DNA from: an uncultured Oscillospiraceae bacterium
Lineage (GTDB): Bacteria; Bacillota; Clostridia; Oscillospirales; Oscillospiraceae
Direction: 5' to 3'
Assembly: GCA_905233385.1 (NCBI GenBank)
Contig: CAJOEH010000010.1
Span: 1 to 38,991 of the forward strand
DNA: 38,991 nt
Shown here: piece after piece, positions 15,901 through 22,289 of the stretch
Layout of the letters: every line of letters starts with the position of its first letter
Position numbering within the stretch: the stretch's first letter is position 1
Position numbers and translations under genes: made by a program
The notes under the pieces: generated by a model
Database searches by the model: none
What the model was told of the DNA's origin: nothing
The model's input: the letters and a program-made list of their open reading frames with translations, nothing else

Positions 15901-16529
15901 GGATGGAAGCCGAGCGCGTAGGTGCCGTCGGGGGAATTATAGATATCCGGGTATTCCCACGGGTGGGAGCTGCCCTGCAGGGAGCAGTGGTCGAGTTTCA
16001 GGGAATACGACTGCTCCATATCGCCCCAGCCGTGGATGGAGATGATGCCGCCTTCCCACATTCTGCCCTCCATGCCGCCGCCGGTAAAGCTGGTGTAGGA
16101 GGCCTCCAGACAGACCTTGCCGCCGGTCTCGTCGCGCTCGAGCACGATGCCGGTGCAGTTGGCCCAGTCGCCGTCATACTGCGGGCGCACGATGACGGGA
16201 TCTTCTTCGGTGCCGAGGAGCTTCAGCGTGCCGCGCACGTAGAGGCGGTCGCCCGTGTTCTTCCCTTCGCTGTCGTGGACGTTGCCGTTCACGCCGAATT
16301 CGATGATCGCGCCCGGCTCGACGGTCAGCGTCGCGCCCTTCTCGACGACGATAAAGCTGTTGTCGTCGTTCAGGCAGATGCGGTAGGTCTTGCCGCCTTT
16401 GAAGGTATAGTCCGTGCCGAAATTCGCCCGGATGTATTCGACGACTTCGCTTTCGGCGGCCGCCTGCATCGGCAGCAGCGCAGCCAGCATGCAGATGCAG
16501 AGCAGGATCCCGATGATCCGCTTTTTCAT
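12948..16529 (-). CDS. Secreted SLH-domain surface protein with beta-helix-like N-terminal region
   Basis: The start is set at ATG 16529, nine bases after AAAGGAG; an upstream ATG at 16553 has no ribosome binding site. The 1193-residue protein begins with a signal peptide (MKKRIIGILLCICMLAALLP). Residues about 30-440 are rich in short beta repeats (for example LYVRGTLKLLG, DLTITGCTF) and look like a right-handed parallel beta-helix. A Big2 immunoglobulin-like domain lies near 590-680 (VTGVSLPTDVTL...), followed by two modules with GWY...NI motifs and two cysteine repeats (C..CG, ending LGH). Three SLH domains (about 1016-1193) are highly alike in DNA with a period of about 180 bp. It is likely a wall-anchored polysaccharide-binding or adhesive protein; no catalytic motif was recognised. 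Confidence 0.8.
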   Translation of the reverse strand: MKKRIIGILLCICMLAALLPMQAAAESEVVEYIRANFGTDYTFKGGKTYRICLNDDNSFIVVEKGATLTVEPGAIIEFGVNGNVHDSEGKNTGDRLYVRGTLKLLGTEEDPVIVRPQYDGDWANCTGIVLERDETGGKVCLEASYTSFTGGGMEGRMWEGGIISIHGWGDMEQSYSLKLDHCSLQGSSHPWEYPDIYNSPDGTYALGFHPESYAAAIFVSAESNPVDVQLNDCTFGAEDLPIGKAIQDSGYTRDPALHDWKITNCTFTNTKKPDGSDRGSVGVVNITCPRDLTITGCTFEPSEALPTPLYFNNNVRFRAKAGIRVIENNEICYTANEQTFYGTNYGVGYTNMPLCLSGVPLKELNVQEGQLVIPDIGGEGMWSYAGFNLCIADGGRLNVAPDATISLDGSANRYYRMELGKDAAVNGLELYGVDGVTPISYPTAEPMSFVYLSPSYNDEPYSGLPTGKWVRVTEAHTPVSGVEIFEGEEVWLTSGAATPSVLHAFALPEDAYDTAAFWITTNDISSDALQCNKEAVYDSNRKCYLPTVVKVSYSKTKPTDETLCAYSRDGALIDTILVHFRSSDDPEMTSVTGVSLPTDVTLPAGQSMKLPMSVLPEDATTKNVWWVSGDERYVTVDQNGVITAVKEGTAIIAVTTLDNPTTAKCTVTVTKAEEPENDYFGLWMCDAEHNPNTGGGVSILYELPDGTIPADSGTYWTSSTNQTVPHGTKVTLIANIDPKYQFKGWYQANIDRASPEDPYYLENKPVSAEMEYTFVGNPIGEGEAPYICAVFEYTGIERQADQIQVWVGNTDGRDTNSSGMGGKVAVKYTPSEPNVYGLRTLDGTDFVAGEIVQFYKGDEITACAKPDDGYIFVGWYHVNIEWGPGNGKSYEGEVISTEDSFTYKPGETVVPGDTEPLRYVCAVFEEAPATCVHANTEIRNAAEPTCTEPGYTGDTYCVDCGAKLATGEAIAALGHKWDDGKVTTAPTATKDGVKTYTCSRCGATKTETIPATGEKTNPFKDVKEGDFFYDAVLWAVNADPQVTSGTSATTFSPADTCTRAQVVTFLWRAKGCPEPKSSNNPFKDVKEGEYYYKAVLWAVENNITAGTSATTFSPNAGCTRAQVVTFLWRTEGQPKPTSSANPFKDVTGGYYYDAVLWAVEKNITAGTSATTFSPDNTCTRGQIVTFLFRAFAG

Positions 16530-16640
16530 ACAGCAGTTCTCCTTTTTGCTCATATTCAGGGAAGCGGGCGGCGCGCCGCCCGCTTCCCCTGTCTTGCACT
16601 TCGATTATACCGCATAACGCGGAAATTGTACAGATAATTT

Positions 16641-16683
16641 CACAAGAAAATAAAGCCGGCTGCTGCCCGGGGCAGCAACCGGC
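16641..16683 (-). terminator. Rho-independent terminator of the ABC exporter operon
   Basis: On the minus strand a 13-bp stem (GCCGGTTGCTGCC with GGCAGCAGCCGGC, one G-U) is followed by TTTATTTTCTT. It begins 14 bases past the stop codon of the small P-loop gene and marks the operon end. Confidence 0.9.
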
Positions 16684-16696
16684 GTTCTGTCATTTC

Positions 16697-17128
16697 TTAT
16701 CGGTTCAGTATCAGCTCGCACACATCCGCGGCGGAGGGTTTGCCTGCGTGGACGTGCAGGTCGCAGGGCTCATTGTCGAAACAGCCGTGCCTGCGCTCCA
16801 ACATCGCCGCAACCGGCGGCGGCAGGACCCCGCGCATCCGCGCGGCGAACCGCTCCTTGATCACGTCCAGCTCCTCCGTCACCAAAATGCGGAACGCGCC
16901 GGGCGGGATCAGCTTCAAAAGCTCCGTCTCCGTGAGCACGTAGATAAGATGCTCGCCGTCGACCGCTTCGGTCAGCTTTTTCGCAAACAGCCGCTGCGCC
17001 ATCTGCTCGCTGCCGTGCAGGCGCAGATAGTCCTTGCCCGTGAAGACCTGCGCGTTCAGCTTCTCGCGCAGGGCGTCCGCGAGGGTGCTCTTTCCCGTGC
17101 AGCTTTCGCCGAAGATCGCAATTACCAT
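16697..17128 (-). CDS. Small P-loop NTPase, kinase-like
   Basis: The 143-residue protein opens MVIAIFGESCTGKST, a hydrophobic strand and a Walker A motif (G7-T15), as in small nucleoside or shikimate-type kinases and in ATPases of the AAA_33 type. A later acidic DxxxERF segment (DVIKERFAARMRG) resembles a kinase lid. No family-specific substrate motif was recognised. It is the last gene of the operon, 10 bases after the ABC permease gene, and ends before a strong terminator. Its partner or substrate is unknown; co-transcription with the transporter suggests, but does not show, a shared process. Confidence 0.7.
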   Translation of the reverse strand: MVIAIFGESCTGKSTLADALREKLNAQVFTGKDYLRLHGSEQMAQRLFAKKLTEAVDGEHLIYVLTETELLKLIPPGAFRILVTEELDVIKERFAARMRGVLPPPVAAMLERRHGCFDNEPCDLHVHAGKPSAADVCELILNR

Positions 17129-17138
17129 GTCGTTTCTC

Positions 17139-17885
17139 CTATTTCAGTTTCTTCTTCCGCGCGAAGAGGACGATGGCGACCGCCATCAGGCCCACCGCCC
17201 AGACGCAGACGACCCAGAGCTTTCCGGGGATCGCCGCGAAGTCGCCGCTGACCGCCGCGCGGGCGGCGTCCACCGCGTTCGCGAAGGGCAGGATGTACGC
17301 GATCTGTTTGAACGTCCCGCCGAGCAGGTCCAGAGAGAACCAGCAGCCGGAGAGCCACGCGGTCAGATTCGTCAGCAGGGCGCCGCAGAGGCCGCCCACC
17401 GCCTTCTCGTTCAGGCAGGTGCCGCTGATCAGGCCGATCGCGATATTGACGACCGTAATCGGCAGGCAGACGGCGACGCACAGCAGGAGATTGACGGAAA
17501 CCGGCAGGCCGAGCGCGATCGCCGCCGCAAAGCAGACGACAAGCTGCGCGGCCGCCATCGGCAGGAGCGGGAGCGTATAGCCGAGGATGAAGTTGCCGCC
17601 CGTCATCGGCGAGGTGTAGAGCCGCAGCATGAAGGAGCTGCCGCGGTCCTTGGAGATCAGCAGGGCGGCGAACAGCGCGATAAAGCTCAGGCCGAACACG
17701 CCGATGCCCGGCGCGAGCTTGCTGATCTCGAACATGTTGTTTTTCGCTTCTTCGGGGATATTGCTGTTGATGAGGCTCAGCAGCACCAGGATCGCGATCG
17801 GGAGCACGATGCCGAAGCCGAGGCTGAGCGGATCGCGCACGATCTCTTTCAGATTGCGCTTCGCAAAACAGAGCGTCCGTTTCAT
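17139..17885 (-). CDS. ABC-2 type exporter permease
   Basis: The 248-residue membrane protein has about six predicted transmembrane helices: one near the N terminus (LGFGIVLPIAILVLLSLI), a pair around 100-170, and a last one before the C-terminal RKKKLK. The layout fits ABC-2 export permeases of drug, lipid or bacteriocin-immunity type. Its ATG overlaps the stop of the upstream ATPase gene by four bases (ATGA), which indicates translational coupling. The transported substrate cannot be inferred from sequence. Confidence 0.85.
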   Translation of the reverse strand: MKRTLCFAKRNLKEIVRDPLSLGFGIVLPIAILVLLSLINSNIPEEAKNNMFEISKLAPGIGVFGLSFIALFAALLISKDRGSSFMLRLYTSPMTGGNFILGYTLPLLPMAAAQLVVCFAAAIALGLPVSVNLLLCVAVCLPITVVNIAIGLISGTCLNEKAVGGLCGALLTNLTAWLSGCWFSLDLLGGTFKQIAYILPFANAVDAARAAVSGDFAAIPGKLWVVCVWAVGLMAVAIVLFARKKKLK

Positions 17886-18598
17886 GCCGTCTCACCTCCC
17901 GCCAGTCGGACGAAGGCTTCCTCAAAATTGTCCGTTCCCGCCGCTTCCAGAAGCTCACGCGGCGTGCCGGTGATCCGCAGGCGGCCCTCGTTCATCACGC
18001 CCACGCGGTCGGAGAGCTGTTCGGCCTCCTCCATGTAGTGCGTCGTCAGGATCACCGTGACCTTGCCCTTGAGCCCCTCGATGACCTTCCACAGCTCGCG
18101 CCGCGCCAGCACGTCCAGGCCGAGCGTCGGCTCGTCGAGGAAGAGGAGCTTCGGGTCGGAGACCAGCGCCATCGCGATGGACAGGCGGCGCTGCCAGCCG
18201 CCGGAAAGCGTCTTCGCCTTGAACTTCTCCGCTTTTTTGAGCCCGAGCTCGTCGATCATTCTCTGCACGCGCTCACGGTCGCTGCCGTAGATGCCGGCGA
18301 TCAGCTCCAGATTTTCCCGCACGGTCAGATTCGGCGCGACCGCCGTCTCCTGCGGCGAGACCGCGAGCAGGGGCTTGATCGCGGGCAGTTCGCCGGCCAG
18401 ATCGTAGCCGAGGATCTTCGCCGTGCCGTCCGTCGGCTCGAGCAGGCCGGACAGCATCTTGATCGTCGTGGTCTTGCCCGCGCCGTTCACGCCCAGCAGG
18501 GCGAACAATTCGCCCTCGCGCACGGTTAGATCCAGCGCGTCCACCGCCGTCACCGCGCCGAAGCGCTTTGTCAGGTTTTTCGTTTCGATCGCGTTCAT
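17882..18598 (-). CDS. ABC transporter ATP-binding protein
   Basis: The 238-residue ATPase carries Walker A GVNGAGKTT (36-44), a Q-loop in SPQETAV, signature LSGGWQRRLS near 135, Walker B LLFLDEP near 155 and a switch histidine in LTTHYMEEAE. It is of the DrrA/CcmA-like subfamily that pairs with ABC-2 permeases. The gene starts inside the stop of the AbrB-like gene (4-base ATGA overlap) and itself overlaps the permease gene, so regulator, ATPase and permease are made together. Confidence 0.92.
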   Translation of the reverse strand: MNAIETKNLTKRFGAVTAVDALDLTVREGELFALLGVNGAGKTTTIKMLSGLLEPTDGTAKILGYDLAGELPAIKPLLAVSPQETAVAPNLTVRENLELIAGIYGSDRERVQRMIDELGLKKAEKFKAKTLSGGWQRRLSIAMALVSDPKLLFLDEPTLGLDVLARRELWKVIEGLKGKVTVILTTHYMEEAEQLSDRVGVMNEGRLRITGTPRELLEAAGTDNFEEAFVRLAGGETA

Positions 18599-18825
18599 GC
18601 GTTGCCTCCCGTCGTAAAGTTTGCCGCAAGCTGCGTAAAGAGTTCTCTCGCCTTGGTCTGCTCGGGAATGGCGATGCCGTCCGTTTTATCCGCCAGCAGG
18701 AGCAGCGTGTCGCCGGCGGAAATGCCGAACATCTCGCGCACCTCCGCCGGAATGACGATCTGCCCCTTCGGGCCGACCTTGACCGGCGCGAGGAACCGCC
18801 CTTCCGGAAATACCGTGTTTCCCAT
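18595..18825 (-). CDS. AbrB/MazE/SpoVT-fold DNA-binding protein
   Basis: The 76-residue protein contains the swapped-hairpin motif seen in AbrB-like regulators (VGPKGQIVIPAEVREMFGISAGDTLLLLAD, residues about 16-45 with key G-Q-I-V-I-P and F-G-I). It is the first gene of the operon and overlaps the ABC ATPase gene by four bases. A perfect palindrome covers the promoter -10 in front of it, so it probably represses its own operon. A MazE-type antitoxin role is less likely because no toxin gene follows. Confidence 0.85.
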   Translation of the reverse strand: MGNTVFPEGRFLAPVKVGPKGQIVIPAEVREMFGISAGDTLLLLADKTDGIAIPEQTKARELFTQLAANFTTGGNA

Positions 18826-18849
18826 GTTCTCACCCTTTGCGTATTACTT

Positions 18850-18886
18850 GTATAACAAATTATACCACTTTGGCAAAAAAAGTCAA
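18850..18886 (-). promoter_or_regulatory. Promoter and overlapping palindromic operator of the AbrB-ABC operon
   Basis: On the minus strand TTGACT (18881-18886) and TATAAT (18859-18864) are 16 bases apart. A perfect inverted repeat GTATAA-CAAA-TTATAC (18850-18865) covers the whole -10. The start codon of the AbrB-like gene is 33 bases downstream of the -10. Confidence 0.72.
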
Positions 18887-18906
18887 GTCAATTTACAAAA
18901 TCAATC

Positions 18907-18996
18907 CGTAGGGAGGCATCCCCTGATGCCTCCGTGGCCATATGCCGAAGCAGGAACATTCCGAAAAGCGGAGCGATGAGGGCATCGCTCCCTACG
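18907..18996. repeat. MITE-like dispersed repeat, CGTAGGGAGGC type
   Basis: CGTAGGGAG at one end and CTCCCTACG at the other form a terminal inverted repeat; inner GGCATC and GATGCC segments add further pairing. A second copy with the same ends and inner blocks is at 32937-33011. It fills most of the gap between the AbrB operon promoter and the PDZ gene. Confidence 0.8.
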
Positions 18997-19021
18997 GGAA
19001 GGAAAAGTCATTCGCACAGAC

Positions 19022-19050
19022 GCAGCGGGCGGCCGACGGCCGCCCGCTGC
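19022..19050. terminator. Very stable hairpin after the PDZ gene
   Basis: A 13-bp perfect stem (GCAGCGGGCGGCC and complement) with a GAC loop lies eight bases past the PDZ gene stop codon. The tail on the minus strand (GTCTGTGCG) is poor in T, so termination there may be incomplete or use another mechanism. Confidence 0.5.
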
Positions 19051-19057
19051 ATGGTCA

Positions 19058-19600
19058 CTATTCGTCGCTGCAGGTCAGTTCGACCTCGATCTCTTCGCCG
19101 CTGCGATAGATCTCCACCTGTACCTGCCCGCCTGCGGAACACGAGGTCAGCAGGGCGCAGCAGTTCTTCGCGCTGTCCGGCGCGGCGTCGCCCACGCGGA
19201 TGATCACGTCGCCGGGCAGGATCCCGGCGTTCGCCGCCGCGCTGTTCGCTTCCACCTGGCCGACGATCACGCCGTTCGGCAGATCCCAGTAACGCTGCTG
19301 CACCTCGTCCAGTTCGCAGATCAGCATCCCGCAGATCGCGGCCTGCTCCTTCGGGTCTTCGTCCTCCGGCAGCACGAGACTTCTCTGCTGCGGCGCTTCG
19401 CCCTCGGGCGGTCCGCCGCGTTCCGGCGGTTCACCCTTCGGCTGTAAACGCGGGATCACAAGCGGCATGACGCAGGCCGCCAGCAGGATCGCCACCAGCG
19501 CGATCACCAGACCGGCGTGGGGTTTTCCGCTTTTCGGCTGTCGTCCCGTGCCGTAATAATCCGGCAGTTTCGGTTCTTCCGTTTTGATCCCTTCTTTCAA
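19058..19600 (-). CDS. Membrane-anchored PDZ-domain protein
   Basis: The 180-residue product has one membrane helix (LVIALVAILLAACVMPLVI, about 31-49), a Pro/Glu-rich linker and a C-terminal PDZ domain (GVIVGQVEANSAAANAGILPGDVIIRVG, about 108-136) as in HtrA-type proteins, but no protease domain. The topology suggests an extracytoplasmic PDZ domain. The start is uncertain: the only usable upstream codon is TTG at 19600, without a convincing ribosome binding site, 12 bases after the kinase stop codon and in the same frame. It may sense or tether misfolded or processed envelope proteins for the adjacent kinase; this is inference from position. Confidence 0.7.
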   Translation of the reverse strand: MKEGIKTEEPKLPDYYGTGRQPKSGKPHAGLVIALVAILLAACVMPLVIPRLQPKGEPPERGGPPEGEAPQQRSLVLPEDEDPKEQAAICGMLICELDEVQQRYWDLPNGVIVGQVEANSAAANAGILPGDVIIRVGDAAPDSAKNCCALLTSCSAGGQVQVEIYRSGEEIEVELTCSDE

Positions 19601-19612
19601 AAAATCATTATA

Positions 19613-21031
19613 TCAGCTGCTGAGGGGCATGGTAAAGGTGAATTCGGTCTTGCCGTCGCGGCTGGTGACGTAGATGTCCTCGCCGTGCGCCAGCACGATG
19701 GTCTTGACGATATACAGGCCGAGTCCCGCGCCGTCGCGGTCGGTCGAGCGGCTCTTGTCCGTCTTGTGGAAGCGGTCGAAGATCAGCGGAAGCTCCTCCG
19801 CAGGGATCGTCGGGCCGGTATTGCCGACAGTCACGACGGCCTTGCCGCTCTGCGGCCGGACGCGCACCGAGAGCGTGCCGCCCTCGTCGGCGAATTTGAC
19901 CGCGTTGTCCATGAGGTTATACAGGACCTGCGTCACCGCGTCCGGCAGGGCGCGGACGAACAGACCGATCTCCGGCATGTCGACGTCCACGTTCAGGTTC
20001 TTCTGGTTAATGGGCTGCTCGAAGCTCAACAGGGTCTTGCCCGCCGCCTCGCAGAGGTCGAAATCGACGAGCTGGTCCTTCGGCACGCCCTGATCGCGCA
20101 GACGGGAGATGTTCAGCATGTTGCGCACCAGGCGCGACAGGCGGCGCACCTCGGTGGAGACGAGGTTCATGTAGTAACCGTACTTCTCCTTCGGGATCGT
20201 GCCGTCGAGCATCCCGTCCATATAGCCGGCGATCGTCGTCATCGGCGTTTTGAGCTCGTGGCTGACGTTGGCGACGAATTCCTGCCGCACCGTCTCGGAG
20301 TTTTGCAGGGCGACGGTCATGTTGTTGAACGCGACCGCCATCTCCTCGATCTCCTCATTTTGATGTCCCGTCGGGACGCGCACGGTGTAGTCGCCGTGGG
20401 CGATCTGCCTCGCGGCCGCCGCCATATCGCGGATCGGCTTCGTTTCGCGGCGGGTCAGGTAGGGCGTGGCGATGATCGCGGCGACAAAGACGACCAACGC
20501 GACCAGCGCGAAGATCCGCAGGGTCTTGCCCGTCAGGACCGTCATCGCCGAGCGCGGCATGGAGACCAGGATAATGCACAGCGGCGTGCCGTCCTCCAGC
20601 TTGACCGGCAGGGCGACGGCGAGCCGGTCTTCCCCGTAGAGCTCCGACGCCTCGTCGGACAGGTTCCTGCTTCCCTCGCGGAACAGCCGGTCGGCGCTTT
20701 TCCATCCAATGCTGCGCCCCAGATGATCGCAGGACTGGATATCCGCCGCGCAGATGCGCACAATGCCTCTCGTATCGCAGATCAGGATATCGTTATCCGA
20801 TGCGTCCGCCGCGACCGCCAGATTGGTGCGGAAGCTCCAGTCGTTCAGATAGGCCGCGCTGTACGCCTCGACCAGACCGCCGACGCTTTTCGCCGTGTTT
20901 TGCAGCGAGTCTTCCGCCATCTGCGTGAGGCCGCGGGTAAACATCGCCCAGAACAGCACGCCGAGCAGGAGCGTCGCGACCAGCAGGATGCACAGGATCA
21001 GCGCCAGGTGCCTGCGGAAGGTCGTTTTCAT
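19613..21031 (-). CDS. Two-component sensor histidine kinase
   Basis: The 472-residue kinase has an N-terminal membrane helix (LALILCILLVATLLLGVLFWAMF), an extracytoplasmic sensor region of about 130 residues, a second helix near 165-190, a HAMP linker, a HisKA domain with FVANVSHELKTPM (phospho-His near 257), and an ATPase domain with the N-box DNAVKF and the G-boxes DRDGAGLGLYIVK. It belongs to the PhoR/WalK-like class. Its start overlaps the stop of the response regulator gene by four bases, so the pair is coupled. The ligand is unknown. Confidence 0.92.
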   Translation of the reverse strand: MKTTFRRHLALILCILLVATLLLGVLFWAMFTRGLTQMAEDSLQNTAKSVGGLVEAYSAAYLNDWSFRTNLAVAADASDNDILICDTRGIVRICAADIQSCDHLGRSIGWKSADRLFREGSRNLSDEASELYGEDRLAVALPVKLEDGTPLCIILVSMPRSAMTVLTGKTLRIFALVALVVFVAAIIATPYLTRRETKPIRDMAAAARQIAHGDYTVRVPTGHQNEEIEEMAVAFNNMTVALQNSETVRQEFVANVSHELKTPMTTIAGYMDGMLDGTIPKEKYGYYMNLVSTEVRRLSRLVRNMLNISRLRDQGVPKDQLVDFDLCEAAGKTLLSFEQPINQKNLNVDVDMPEIGLFVRALPDAVTQVLYNLMDNAVKFADEGGTLSVRVRPQSGKAVVTVGNTGPTIPAEELPLIFDRFHKTDKSRSTDRDGAGLGLYIVKTIVLAHGEDIYVTSRDGKTEFTFTMPLSS

Positions 21032-21717
21032 CTGTCGGCGACCTCAAACTTATAGCCGACCGACCAGACGGTCTTGAGCTCCCATTTGTCGGACACGCCC
21101 TCCAGTTTCTCGCGCAGACGCTTGACGTGCACGTCCACGGTGCGGGTGTCGCCGAAATAGTCGAAGCCCCAGACTTCGTCCAGGAGCTGATTTCTCGTGT
21201 AGACGCGGTTCGGCGTGGAGGCGAGGTGGTACAGCAGCTCCATCTCCTTCGGCGGGGTCGGGATCTTCTTCCCGTCCACGGTCAGCTCGAAGGCGTCCAT
21301 GTCGATCACGAGCTTGTCGAAGACCAGCTTGCGCTCGGCCTTCTCCGGCTCGATCCCGCTGCGGCGCAGGACCGCCTCGATCCGCGCCAGCACCTCTTTC
21401 ATCTCAAAGGGCTTCGTGATGTAGTCGTCCGCGCCCTGTTTCAGTCCCTGCACCTTGTCCTCGGTCTCGCTCTTGGCGGTCAGCATGATGATCGGCGTTT
21501 TGGACTCGGCGCGGATGGCGCGGCAGACGCCCCAGCCGTCCATGCCGGGCAGCATCACGTCCAGCAGCACGAGCGCGGGCTGCACCTCATGGAACAGCTT
21601 CACGCCCTTGAGCCCGTCCGACGCGATAGAGACGGCGTAGCCCTCTTTTTCCAGATACAGACGCAGAAGATCCGCGATGTTGTTGTCGTCCTCAACGATC
21701 AGAACGGTTTTCGCCAT
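21028..21717 (-). CDS. OmpR/PhoB-family response regulator
   Basis: The 229-residue protein has a receiver domain (residues 1-120) with acidic pocket EDD near 9-11, phospho-acceptor D53 in LVLLDVMLPGMDG and the conserved K in ITKPF. A winged-helix output domain follows (about 130-225) with RVYTRNQLLDEVWG and TRTVDVHVKRLREKL. A CAGGAGG box precedes the ATG. It is the first gene of a three-gene unit with the kinase and PDZ protein. The 21718-22289 gap upstream holds its promoter region, a composite repeat and the fhs ribosome binding site. Confidence 0.94.
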   Translation of the reverse strand: MAKTVLIVEDDNNIADLLRLYLEKEGYAVSIASDGLKGVKLFHEVQPALVLLDVMLPGMDGWGVCRAIRAESKTPIIMLTAKSETEDKVQGLKQGADDYITKPFEMKEVLARIEAVLRRSGIEPEKAERKLVFDKLVIDMDAFELTVDGKKIPTPPKEMELLYHLASTPNRVYTRNQLLDEVWGFDYFGDTRTVDVHVKRLREKLEGVSDKWELKTVWSVGYKFEVADR

Positions 21718-21779
21718 AGGTCTGTCCTCCTGTCGGTTATTTCTCTTCTCGACGCATATTTCCGATTGTATCTTTTTCC

Positions 21780-21808
21780 ATTATAACCCCAATTTCCCGT
21801 TTTGGGTG
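21780..21808 (-). promoter_or_regulatory. Possible response-regulator promoter with a weak -35
   Basis: A perfect TATAAT (21780-21785, minus strand) has no TTGACA-like hexamer 16-18 bases upstream. Instead an imperfect inverted repeat, ACCCCAA and TTTTGGGT on the plus strand (21786-21807), occupies the -35 position. This would fit activator-dependent or autoregulated transcription. Confidence 0.4.
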
Positions 21809-21917
21809 AACAAATTGTAAAAATGCGAAAAAACGCAGTCCCTTGCGGATATTGGGGGGCAAGCTGTCCGTCTCGATGCGGAACACTTTCACGTATTACG
21901 CACCGCACTGCAATTCT

Positions 21918-22186
21918 GTCATTGCCCGACTTGTTCGGGCTGCGCAGCCGTCGGCGGCTTTGCCGCCTTACGGATGCGGCGTACCCCCTGCGGGTGCAAT
22001 CTGTGCGTATCGACGCGGGACTCTTTCTCGTGATACGGAACACATGCCATACCTGCGACGGACAGATTCCCTGCCTGCTTTTGGCAGGCGGGAATGACAG
22101 ACCTGATAGGCTTCCCATAATACGGTACAGTTCCAGTTCCTGCAACGGACGGATTGCCGCGCCTGCTGACGCAGGCTCGCAATGAC
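21918..22186. repeat. Composite dispersed repeat with GTCATTGC ends, about 269 bp
   Basis: The segment is built of modules bounded by GTCATTGCC- and GGAATGAC/GCAATGAC-type ends with internal stem-loops. It shares long blocks with 31188-31453, such as GGCGGCTTTGCCGCCTTACG, GCGGGTGCAATCTGT and CATACCTGCGACGGACAG. It has no convincing gene; the open frames on the minus strand read through stem-loops and differ between the two copies. Confidence 0.8.
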
Positions 22187-22289
22187 ACCGTCCGGGAATG
22201 CATTGCGCATTGCGTCTTGTAATTCACGGCGGCTTGTGGTAGGATAAGATAAAATGGTAGCATATGGGCTTCACGCAAGGAGAATCGCT

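Noticed and set aside
12909-16637. A 1242-codon plus-strand frame opposite the SLH surface protein
   Set aside because: It is the antisense mirror of a GC-rich gene, with no recognisable domain and a start inside a terminator-rich gap. The same applies to the long plus-strand frames at 1381-3900 and 34986-37295.
19601-19615. TGA as a selenocysteine codon joining kinase and PDZ protein
   Set aside because: The kinase ends at the normal place after its ATPase domain and no obvious SECIS-like hairpin follows the TGA; ordinary termination is simpler.
21842-22278. Several small open frames of 80-150 codons on both strands upstream of fhs
   Set aside because: They read through the palindromic modules of the dispersed repeat, have no ribosome binding sites, and the matching copy at 31188-31453 does not keep the same frames.
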